From the NCBI GenBank assembly GCA_035048815.1, contig JAUCBN010000017.1, positions 9,854,936-9,918,935 of the forward strand: DNA of 64,000 nt, read 5' to 3'. Of the stretch, positions 25,886 to 37,400 are shown piece by piece (position 1 is the stretch's first letter; every line of letters starts with the position of its first letter). The notes beneath the pieces are model-generated. The model worked only from the letters and a program-made list of their open reading frames with translations, searched no databases and was not told the origin of the DNA. Position numbers and translations under genes: made by a program. Source of the DNA: Abelmoschus esculentus (taxonomy: Eukaryota; Streptophyta; Magnoliopsida; Malvales; Malvaceae).

Positions 25886-26468
25886 AGAATGAAAGCATCT
25901 AATTGGACAAACCACTTAGATCAACACCTTTAAATATGAAATGTCTATGCAAATAAAAACACACGAAAATGTTAGAAAAATAAATAATTGGGCCAACGAA
26001 GCAAGAGATAAAACAACCCTATTTATTTCGTCTAAAACCCTAGGTTATCCATATGGCTCTAATGGGGTGGGTTTTCTATGGTCTCTACATGCAGTTTTGG
26101 TACTAGGCGGTACCTAAATTGTCCTTGTTGTCCTCTTGTAAGAGTAGCAAGGCCTCCGATCCACCCATTATAGGCTCATCTCAATCGAGTTCAATCTGGG
26201 AGGACCGTTTCGCTATGCCCATACAAAGGAACAATATCCTTACGAAAGCATAGGGTAGTCGATCCCCGAAGGTACTTTGCTAGGTCCATACGAAGGAACA
26301 ATATCCTCACGAAAGCACTAGTGTTTTCCCCCACTTAGAGAGACGGGTTAGAATATGTTGAAGTTCGAATTAATAAACAAATAGTAATTTAATTGCCACT
26401 TTATTTCACAACTTCCAAAATTAATTAAGCGGTATTTAAAAACAAGGCTTGACTCGTTTAAAAAAACG
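25886..26468 (-). other. Leader (5' untranslated) region of the minus-strand element
   Basis: Lies directly downstream of the primer-binding site on the minus strand. No coding domain seen. A pair of 30-bp direct repeats, each with GGAACAATATCC and ACGAAAGCA, lies at 26221 and 26288, 67 bp apart. The assignment as leader is inferred from position only. Confidence 0.45.
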
Positions 26469-26486
26469 TCCTCAGCGGAGTCGCCA
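26469..26486 (-). other. Primer-binding site of the minus-strand element (tRNA-Arg type)
   Basis: On the minus strand it reads TGGCGACTCCGCTGAGGA, two bases after the LTR end. This 18-base motif, usually with GGGGA at its end, is the site that Tat/Ogre-type Ty3/gypsy elements use, complementary to the 3' end of a tRNA-Arg (from general knowledge). One base differs from that form. It shows that 26489 is the 3' end of a 5' LTR and fixes the element's direction. Confidence 0.75.
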
Positions 26487-26488
26487 AA

Positions 26489-29400
26489 TGTAGCGACCCT
26501 TTCGCTAATTAACAATTTATGTTTACTAAAAAGGTGATATTTTTGAAAGAGTGAAAATTAAGAATTTAAAGTGCCTCAAAATTAGAAAATTTAAGGTTTA
26601 ACTTTAAAAAGGGAAATTTGAGATAAAAATTGAGAATTAAAATTTAGGCTTAAAAATTAGGAATTTGGATTGCAAATTGAAAATCGATTTGAAAAATTGG
26701 GAATTAGGAATTTAGGACTAAGAATAGAAATTGAATTAAAAAAGAAATTAGGGCTTGAAAACACTTAACATGAAAAGACTTATAAAATCGTGGATTTTGA
26801 AAAAAGACTGAAATTTAAAAGGGAAATTTGAGATTAGAAATTAAAAATTTGAAAAAGGATTAAAAAAAAGTTGGAAAAGAATTTTAAAAACTGTCGAGAG
26901 TCGCCATCGGCCATTTTGGTAAGTCGGACACTGTAAAAACTAGAGATTCGAAAAAGAAGGGTCCGATAGTCGGGTACAGTTTAAAAATGGGTTTAGGATT
27001 TAGAAACCACCCAAGAATTGACACCTTTATCAAAATAACCACTTAAATTAATTTTGGATTTTCCGGATTAAAGTGGTATTTAAATTAACGTTTGTTTAAA
27101 ATTCGAATCGAGTTTTATTTTATCGTGTGTTTATTCGAAGGCAACGCATAAACCACGACCACTACGTTGGAATACGGGTCCGTTACGACCGAATAAAGAC
27201 GTTTAAAATTAGGCTCATTAATTATTGGAGTGGTGTGAAATGAACAAGATAAATATATACCAATCAAATACGCATGACATAATATAAATGAAGCAGAAAA
27301 TAGACATGCAAAACAAAATAATAGAAGTATTAAATAAATAATAATAAACAAATAGCAACATAAGTGAGAAGTAGACATAAATTCGAATAAAATTAGACAT
27401 GCATAAAATCATATATTTAAAGACATAAAAACATGCACAAATATGACCAACCTAAGTAAATGAACAAATAAATAACATATATATATAAGGCATGACAAAA
27501 ATAAGAATAGCAAACATATAGAATATGCATGATAAATTAAATTAAATACATTATAAAACAAGAAACATGATAAAGCAAATGAACAAATAATATAAAGAAG
27601 AGCAAATAAAATAACAAGACATGAATAATTAAATAAACCTAAATAAATATGAATGCATGACATATTATGGGATAAATGAAGTACAAATAAACATACAAAA
27701 CAAATAAAAAGTAATGATACATGATGGAATAAAAAGTATACAATAAATACATGAATATGAGCACATAGCACAAAAAAGTATAACACATGACAAAGGAAAT
27801 GAAAAAGCATGATAAATATACAAATAAATGGACAAATAAATAATAAATAGATAAATAAAATGATGAGCAAACTAAATAACAAAGTGAAATGAAATGAACC
27901 CAAACCATAATAATAAAACGAGACTACTGGAATGGACTAGATTAAAAAACGAAATAAAGTATTAAGGATTCGAAAAGCAATTTAGCCAGGGGAAGGGCTC
28001 AAAAGCGGACAAAAATACACGGGAGGACCCATTTGCAAATAAAAAAAATCGAAAAAGAAGATTTCGGGTTGATTCAGGACCGAAATGAAAGAATTTGAAA
28101 ATTTGCAAGGGCTGCGGGGTGAATTAAAGGGACACGGGGTGGTTTACGAGGTAATAAAACCATTTCCTAAAAATCTAATGAGTATAAAACTCATTTAATC
28201 CCTCTAAAACAAACTTTTTTCTCATTTTTCAACCAAAAATAAAATACTTCCCCCATTTCTCTGTTTAGTTCTTCTAGAAAGGATGAACAAGTTGAACATT
28301 CATCCTTTCAACCCAGAAACCACCGTATATTTCAGAATCCGGCCACCACCTAAGGAGGCCGGCGAAATAAAATCTATCCTTTTTCCTTTCAAAAAAACTT
28401 TCTTACTTCGAAATAGAACTCCTCTTTACAAACAAAACAAAATCATAGTCAAAGCTTCCACCTATTATGAAAAGAAACCAAAGCGAGAATGACATTAGAA
28501 CCATTTTTGGTTCGATTTAGAAGAACGGAAAGTGATGGAGACTCTTTTTCCTCTCGACTCACCCCAAACTGACGAAGCGGCCATTGGTTTATTGTCGATC
28601 GAAGGAGAGTGTTCTGATGACCTCTAAATCGAAAGGTACCAAAAAAAGAAAACTACTCTACTTTTTGTATCGATTCTATATTATGAAAAAAAAAAGAGTA
28701 TTTACCACTAAATTTGTGTTCTTTTGATTTCAATGGTGGTTCCCCCAATGAATTACAAAGTTAGGGCTTTTCTCTTCTTAAAGTCTTATTTTATTACACT
28801 GATTAAAACTTAAAATATCCTTCTCTGCTTTGTTTAAGTCTGAAATCCCTAATTTTGGTTATGATGTTTTCTTTATTCGCATTCTATGAGCTTCTGAAAT
28901 TGTCGGTTCCATGTCGTTTACTGTTCTGAATTTGCTGAAGGATATTGATTTTTGCCGTAATTCCTTGTACAATTCTGATGTTTTGTTTGTTTTTGCTCAT
29001 GTGGTTGATACGGGGCGAGAGGGGAACATGGGACATGGCTTTCGTCGTGGCCGTCGGAGAAAAGAGGGACCACTAAGAAGGGATCGATCACGACATGGAG
29101 ACGAGCGGACTCCAGAGTATCCGAAAGGGTATATGCGTGCGATACACGCTCGTTGAGTTCTCAAACAATCGCACGTGAGGAAACCGATTAGCCGCACGTT
29201 GGAGTGTCTGATTCTGGACGATTATGCTCCCCTTAATTTGAGCCATTAGATCAGATACTTAGATCTGATGGCTGGGCTTGACGACTGCCTAAAGAGATAG
29301 TAAGGGTATTAGGGTTTCTCTTATCAGATGGGTTTTGGGCCTTTGTTAATTAGCTGGTGGGTTTTATTATTTATTGGATCTTAATTGCAAATAAAATGGG

Positions 29401-29639
29401 CTACTGATATATATTTGGTTTTATCTTATTTAATCATATTTTATAATAATAATAAATATAATACTATTAATATTAATAAAAAGATGGTAAAATAAATTAT
29501 AATAATAATAGAAACAAAAACGAAAGGAAACTAAATATTTAAAAGATTAAATAGAAAAAAAATATATACTTTTTCGAATTTTGCTTTAAATAATACATAT
29601 TATGATATTTGTAATGAAAATGAAAAGAAATCAAATAGT
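26489..29639 (-). mobile_element. Long LTR, copy II (5' LTR side), of the Tat/Ogre-like element
   Basis: The minus-strand end is GGGTCGCTACA, identical to copy I and followed by the primer-binding site. It matches 3416-5400 apart from 26771-27955, which copy I lacks. That extra stretch is AT-rich with many ACATGCATAAA-like words and contains TCGAGAGTCGCCATC near 26893, so it looks like native LTR lost from copy I. The upstream part of the LTR is missing: at 29640 the match to copy I (AAATAGTAT) stops and a LINE fragment begins. The frames it contains (28283-28492, 28911-29156, 27409-27903) have no support as genes. Confidence 0.7.
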
Positions 29640-31452
29640 ATTAGTTGCAGTTGGAGAAATTGATAACCAGAACGCAAAGTATAGATGCCAGAGTCGTGAT
29701 GACCCCAAAGGGTAGTATCTTTCGTATCATTAATGATTGGTACATTAAAGATTTTGTTAGCATCTTCATGAGAGAAATAATCTCTCACCTTGGATTCATC
29801 CCATCGGGGTAGATTAGACAACATAAAAAATCCCGCTCGAAGAGGGACTTCCTCATTCACTTCATAATCGCCATAAAGGTGTAAAGGCTTAGATCCTCCC
29901 CAATTGTCGAAGTGGATCTGTATTTGACTTGACATACCTGGTCGTTTAAAGAATCCATTTCCAAGTTTAAAGATAGCTATACTAAGACCTTTCCAAGCAA
30001 AGGAAGATCTTCGAGTGGAATCGGATTCGAACACAGAACCTGATGGATAATATTTGCACTTGTAGACCTGACTAGAAAGAATATCAGGCTCAAAAATTAT
30101 TCTCCAAATTGTTTACCAAGTAACGCAATGTTAAAATGGCGAAGATCGCAAAATCCTATACCTCTGGTTGCTTTTGGTAGACAAATAGTGTCCCACTGAA
30201 GCATATGCCATCCACGTTTATCGGCTTTTCCCGATGACCAGTAACGGCGTATCGAAGTAGTCATATCATCGATAATGTTTTGGGGTAGAAAGTAACAAGA
30301 CATAACATTTTGTTGCATTGATTGTACGACAAATTTGATTAAAATTTCTCTACCGCTAAAGAAGAACAAGTGCTTATCCCATTTGCTAAGACAAGCATTC
30401 ATTTTGTCTCTAGTAAAACCCAAAGTTGCTGTCTTATTCTTCCCAATGAAGAGTGGAACCCTCAAATAAATACCAGGGTCATCGATCTCTCTTACATTAA
30501 GGATGTTATTGATTTCTTATCGAAGGGATGTAGATGTTTAGCATGAGAAATATATAGTTGATTTTTCAAAATTTACCGCCTGACCAGACGAAATGGCATA
30601 AGTATACAAAACGTCCTTGAGGTGTTGAGCTTCTGTAGTTGTATTCTTAATGAACACCACACAATCATCAGCAAAGAGGAGGTTATTTATACAGGGGCCG
30701 TTCCTGCTAGCACAAAGGCCAGGGAGATTGCTAATAACTTTCTCAGCATTGAGCAATGCTGAAAGACCTTGAGTACACAAAAGAAACAAGAAAGGTGAAA
30801 GGGGATCTCCTTGTCGAAGCCCTCTTTGAGGTTTAAAAGGTCATGAAAGAGAATCATTGACACATACTTGGAAAGACACAGAAGAGACACAATTCATAAT
30901 AAGGGAAACCCATTTGTCATTAAAACCTAGATAGAGCATAATTTGTTGTAGAAAAGAACATTCGACATGGTCGAAAGCTTTCTCCATGTCCAATTTTAAA
31001 CTAGCACCTTGGTCAAGGAAGGTCTCGTCAGTATTTAAAGTCTGGATAAGCTTATGGGCAATGAGAATATTGTCGGTAATATTCCTACCTTGAACAAAGG
31101 CAGCTTGATTACCGCCTATACATAAAGGGATGATAGATTTCACATGATTAACAAGCATTTTGGCAACAGTCTTATAGATAACTGTGCATAGGCTAATAAG
31201 TCTGAGATGTCACATAGTTTTGGGATCATTAATTTTCGGTATAAGAATGATGATAGTACGATTGACCTCTTCCATGCGAACAGACCCACTTAGGAGTCCA
31301 AGGCAGAGGTTTATAAAGTCCTGGCTAAGGATATCCCAATGTTTCCTAAAGAAACCACTTGGAAATCCGTAAACTCTCGGGGTTTTCCTCGGATCAGTAT
31401 CGCGAAAAGCAATGGCAATTTCTTCTGTTGTGAATTCCTTATTAAGGTTATT
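29640..31452 (-). pseudogene. LINE ORF2 remnant, copy 2: reverse transcriptase core
   Basis: Minus-strand fragment of the same LINE family as 8638-10909. It starts in the N-terminal part of the RT (KEFTTEEIAIAF, then RVYGFPSGFF), continues with LIPKI, motif A LDMEKAFDHV near 30985, QRGLRQGDPLSPF near 30800 and FADD at 30664-30675, then IDDPGIYLRV, and stops at the FLQLQ segment before the zinc-binding domain. Endonuclease and RNase H are absent. In-frame stops lie at 31210-31212, 30841-30843, 30538-30540 and near 30518; a one-base loss in an A run near 30110 (relative to copy 1) shifts the frame, and 30034-29640 reads in another frame. Both ends are truncated: one abuts the 170-bp satellite, the other LTR copy II. 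Closest relative here is copy 1. Confidence 0.9.
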
Positions 31453-34400
31453 GTTAATAACATTTGATTGTCTTTTTGTTGGGATTAAAACGTGCATGTC
31501 TAAATGGGCTTTATAGAGATTCCGTTCTAATTTTAACCGACTAAAATTCTAAAAATTTTAGATTAATTTGTATAATTTTGTTCAAAAGCTAATAATTAAA
31601 TATTTGAAACCATAAAATTTGATTTTAATAAAATTTGGTTGTCGTTTTGATGCGATTAAAACGTGCATATCTAAATGGGCTTTATAGAGAATCCGTTTGA
31701 ATATTAACCGAGTAAAAAGCTAAAAATTTGAGATTAATCTATATTATTTTATTCACAAGCCTATAATTAACTATTTGAACTCATAAAATTTAATTTATAA
31801 CATTTGGTTTTCGTTTAGATGCGATTAATACGAGCATGTCTAAATGTTCTCTATAGAGAATCCGTTCGAATTTTAACCGAGGAAAAACCTTAAAATTTGA
31901 GATTAATCTGTATGATTTTGTTCAAAAGCCCATAATTAAATATTTAAACTCATAAAATTTGATTTAATAACATTTGGTTGTCGTTATGTTGGGAGTAAAA
32001 CGTGCATGTCTAAATGGGCTTTATAGGGATTCCGTTCTAATTTTAACCGAGTAAAAAACTAAAAATTTGAGATTAATCTGTATAATTTTGTTCACAAGCC
32101 TATAATTAACTATTTGAACTCATAAAATTTAATTTAATAACATTTGGTTGTCGTTTTGATGCGATTAAAACGTGGATGTCTAAATGGGCTTTATAGAGAT
32201 TCCGTTCGAATTTTATCCGAGTAAAAACCCTAAAATTTGAGATTAATCTGTATAATTTTGTTCAAAAGCCCATAATTAAATTTTTAAACTCATAAAATTT
32301 GATTTAATAACATTTGGTTGTCGTTTTGTTGGTATTAAAACGTGCATGTCTAAATGGGCTTTATAGAGATTCCGTTCTAAATTTAACCGAGTAAAATTCT
32401 GAAAATTTTAGATTGATCTGTATAATTTTGTTCAAAAGCTAATAATTAAATATTTGAAATCATAAAATTTGATTTTAATAAAATTTGGTTGTCGTTTTGA
32501 TGCGATTAAAACGTGCATGTCTAAATGGGCTTTATAGAGATTGCTTTCGGATTTTAACCGAGTTAAAAGCTGAAAATTTGAGATTAATCTGTATAATTTT
32601 GTTCACAAGCCTATAATTAACTATTTGAACTAATAAAATTTAATTTAATAACATTTGGTTGTCGTTTTGTTGGTATTAAAACGTGCATGTCTAAATGGGC
32701 TTTATAGAGATTCCGTTATTATTTTAACCGAGTAAAATTCTGAAAATTTCAGATTAATCTGTATAATTTTGTTAAAAAGCTAATAATTAAATATTCGAAA
32801 ACATAAAATTTGATTTTAATAAAATTTGGTTGTCGTTTTGATGCGATTAAAACATGCATGTCTAAATGGGCTTTATAAAAATCCCGTTCAAATTTTAACC
32901 GAGTAAAAAGCTGAAAATTTTAGATTAATCTGTATAATTTTGTTCAAAAGCCTATAATTAACTATTTAAACTAATAAAATTTAATTTAATAACATTTGGT
33001 TGTCGTTTTGATGCGATTAATAAGAGCATGTCTAAATATACTCTATATAAAATCCGTTCAAATTTTAACCGTGTAAAAACCTTTAATTTTGTGATTAATC
33101 TGTATAATTTTGTTCAAAAGCCCATAATTAAATATTTAAACTCATAAAATTTGATTTAATAACATTTGGTTGTCGTTTTGTTGGGATTAAAACGTGTATG
33201 TCTAAATGGACTTTATAGAGATTCCGTTTTAATTTTAACCAAGTAAAAAGAAGAAAATTTGAGATTAATATGTATAATTTTGTTCAAAAGATAATAATTA
33301 AATATTTGAAAACATAAAATTTGATTTTAATGAAATTTGGTTTTCGTTTTGATACGATTAAAACGTGCATATCTAAATGGGATTTATAAAGATCCCGTTC
33401 AAATTTTAACCGAGTAAAAAGCTAAAAATTTGAGATTAATCTGTATAATTTTATTCAAAAGCCTATAATTAACTATTTGAACTAATAAAATTTAATTTAG
33501 TAACATTTGGTTGTCGTTTTCACGCGATTAATACGAGCATGTCTAAATATGCTCTTTAGAGAATCCATTCGAATTTTAACCGAGTAAAAACCTTAAAATT
33601 TGAGATTAATCTGTATAATTTTTTTTAAAAGCCCATAATTAATTATTTAAACTCATAATATTTGATTTAAAAACATTTGGTTGTCGTTTTGTTGGGATTA
33701 AAACGTGCATGTCTAAATGGTCTTTATAATTATTCCGTTCTAATTTTAACCGACTAAAATTCTGAAAATTTTAGATTAATCTGTATAATTTTGTTCAAAA
33801 CCTAATAATTAAACATTTGAAAACATAAAATTTGATTTTAATAAAATTTGGTTGTCGTTTTGATGCGATTAAAACGTGCATGTCTAAATGGGCTTTATAA
33901 TGATTCCTTTCAAATTTTAACCGAGTAAAAAGCTGAAAATTTGAGATTAATCTGTATAATTTTGTTCACAAGCCTATAATTAACTATTTGAACTAATAAA
34001 ATTTAATTTAATAACATTTGGTTGTCGTTTTGATGTGATTAATACGAGCATGTCTAAATGTGCTCTATAGAGAATCCGTTCGAATTTTAACAGAGTAAAA
34101 ACCTTAAAATTTGAGATTAATCTGTATAATTTTGTTCAAAAGCCCATAATTAAATATTTAAACTCATAAAATTTGTTTTAATAACATTTGGTTGTCGTTT
34201 TGTTGGGATTAAAACGTGTATGTCTAAATGGACTTTATAGAGATTCCGTTTTAATTTTAACCAAGTAAAAAGAAGAAAATTTGAGATTAATATGTATAAT
34301 TTTGTTCAAAAGATAATAATTAAATATTTGAAAACATAAAATTTGATTTTAATGAAATTTGGTTTTCGTTTTGATGCGATTAAAACGTGCATATCTAAAT

Positions 34401-37400
34401 GGGATTTATAAAGATCCCGTTCAAATTTTAACCGAGTAAAAAGCTAAAAATTTGAGATTAATCTGTATAATTTTATTCAAAAGCCTATAATTAACTATTT
34501 GAACTAATAAAATTTAATTTAGTAACATTTGGTTGTCGTTTTCACGCGATTAATACGAGCATGTCTAAATATGCTCTTTAGAGAATCCATTCGAATTTTA
34601 ACCGAGTAAAAACCTTAAAATTTGAGATTAATCTGTATAATTTTTTTTAAAAGCCCATAATTAATTATTTAAACTCATAATATTTGATTTAAAAACATTT
34701 GGTTGTCGTTTTGTTGGGATTAAACGTGCATGTCTAAATGGTCTTTATAATTATTCCGTTCTAATTTTAACCGACTAACATTCTGAAAATTTTAGATTAA
34801 TCTGTATAATTTTGTTCAAAAGCTAATAATTAAATATTTGGAATCATAAAATTTGATTTAAATATAATTTGTTTGTCGATTTGATGCGATTAAAACGTGC
34901 ATGTCTAAATGGGCTTTATAGAGATTCCGTTCGAATTTTAACCGAGTAAAAGCTGAAAATTTGAGATTAATCTGTATAATTTTGTTCAAAATCGTATAAT
35001 TAAATATTTGAAATCATAAAATTTGATTTTAATAAAATTTGGTTATAGAGATTCCGTTCCAATTTTAACCGAGTAAAAAGCTGAAAATTTGAGATTAATC
35101 TGTATAATTTTGTTCAAAACCCTATAATTAACTATTTAAACTCATAAAATTTAATTTAATAACATTTTGTTGTCATTTTGATGCGATTAATACGAGCATG
35201 TCTAAATATGCTCTATAGAGAATCCGTTCAAATTTTAACCGAGTAAAAACCTTAAATTTGAGATTAATCGGTATAATTTTGTTCAAAAGCCCATAATTAA
35301 ATATTTAAACTCATAAAATTTGATTTAATAACATTTGGTTTTCGTTTTGATGCGATTAATACGAGCATGTCTAAATGTGCTCTATAGAGAATCCGTTCGA
35401 ATTTTAACAGAGTAAAAACCTTAAAATTTGAGATTAATCTGTATAATTTTGTTCAAAAGCCCATAATTAAATATTTAAACTCATAAAATTTGATTTAATA
35501 ACATTTGGTTGTCGTTTTGTTGGGATTAAAACGTGCATGTCTAAATGGGCTTTATAGAGATTCCGTTAAAATTTTAACCGAGTAAAAAGCTAAAAATTTG
35601 AGATTAATTTGTATAATTTTATTCAAAAGACTATAATTAACTATTTGAACTAATAAAATTTAATTTAATAACATTTGGTTGTCGTTTTGATGCGATTAAT
35701 ACGAGCATGTCTAAATGTGCTCTATAGAGAATCCGTTCGAATTTTAACCGAGTAAAAACCTTAAAATTTGAGATTAATCTGTATAATTTTGTTTAAAAGC
35801 CCATAATTAATTATTTAAACTCATAAAATTTGGTTTAATAACATTTGGTTGTCGTTTTGTTGGGATTAAAACGTGCATGTCTAAATGGTCTTTATAATTA
35901 TTCCGTTCTAATTTTAACCGACTAAAATTCTGAAAATTTTAGATTAATCTGTATAATTTTGTTCAAAACCTAATAATTAAACATTTGAAAACATAAAATT
36001 TGATTTTAATAAAATTTGGTTGTCGTTTTGATGCGATTAAAACGTGCATGTCTAAATGGCCTTTATAAAGATCCCTTTCAAATTTTAACCGAGTAAAAAG
36101 CTGAAAATTTGAGATTAATCTGTATAATTTTATTCACAAGCCTATAATTAACTATTTGAACTGATAAAATTTAATTTAATAACATTTGGTTGTCGTTTTG
36201 ATGTGATTAATATGAGCATGTCTAAATGTGCTCTATAGAGAATCCGTTCGAATTTTAACCTAGTAAAAACCTTAAAATTTGAGATTAATCGGTATAATTT
36301 TGTTCAAAAGCCCATAATTAAATATTTAAACTCATAAAATTTTATTTAATAACATTTGGTTGTCGTTTTGTTGGGATTAAAACCTGCATGTCTAAATGGG
36401 CTTTATATAGATTCCGTTCTAATTTTAATCGAGTAAAATTCTGAAAATTTCAGATTAATCTGTATAATTTTGGTCAAAAGCTAATAATTAAATATTTGAA
36501 ATCATAAAATTTGATTTTAATAAAATTTGGTTGTCGTTTTGATGCGATTAAAACATGCATGTCTAAATGGGATTTATAGAGATTCCGTTCGAATTTTAAC
36601 CGAGTAAAAAGCTAAAAATTTGAGATTAATTTGTATAATTTTGTTCAAAACCCTATAATTAACTATTTAAACTCATAAAATTTAATTTAATAACATTTGG
36701 TTTTCGTTTTGATGCGATTAATACGAGCATGTGTAAATGTGCTCTATAGAGAATCCGTTTGAATTTTAACCGAGTAAAAACCTTAAAATTTGAGATTAAT
36801 CTGAATAATTTTGTTCAAAATCCCATAATTAAATATTTAAACTCATAAAATTTGATTTAATAACATTTGGTTGTCGTTTTGTTGGGATTAAAACGTGCAT
36901 GTCTAAATGGGCTTTATAGAGATTCCGTTCTAATTTTAACCGAATAAATTCTGAAAATTTCAGATTAATCTGTGTAATTTTATTCAAAAGCTAATAATTA
37001 AATATTTGAAATCATAAAATTTGGTTGTCGTTTTGATGCGATTAAAACGTGCATGTCTAAATGGTCTTTATAGAGATTTCGTTCGAATTTTAACCGAGTA
37101 AAAAGCTAAAAATTTAATATTAATCTATATAATTTTGTTCACAAGACTATAATTAACTATTTGAACTCATAAAACTTAATTTAATAACATTTGGTTGTCG
37201 TTTTGATGCGATTAATACGAGCACGTCTAAATGTGATCTATAGAGAATTCGTTCGAATTTTAACTGAGTAAAAACCTTAAAATTTGAGATTAATCTGTAT
37301 AATTTTGTTCAAAAGCCCATAATTAAATATTTAAACTCACAAAATTTGGTTTAATAATATTTGGTTGTCGTTTTGTTGGGATTAAAACGTGCATGTCTAA

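Noticed and set aside
27115..27908. Hydrophobic minus-strand frames (up to 164 codons) resembling membrane proteins
   Set aside because: They overlap each other in different frames over AT-rich LTR sequence with repeated ACATG words, which gives Phe/Ile/Leu/Cys/His-rich chance products.
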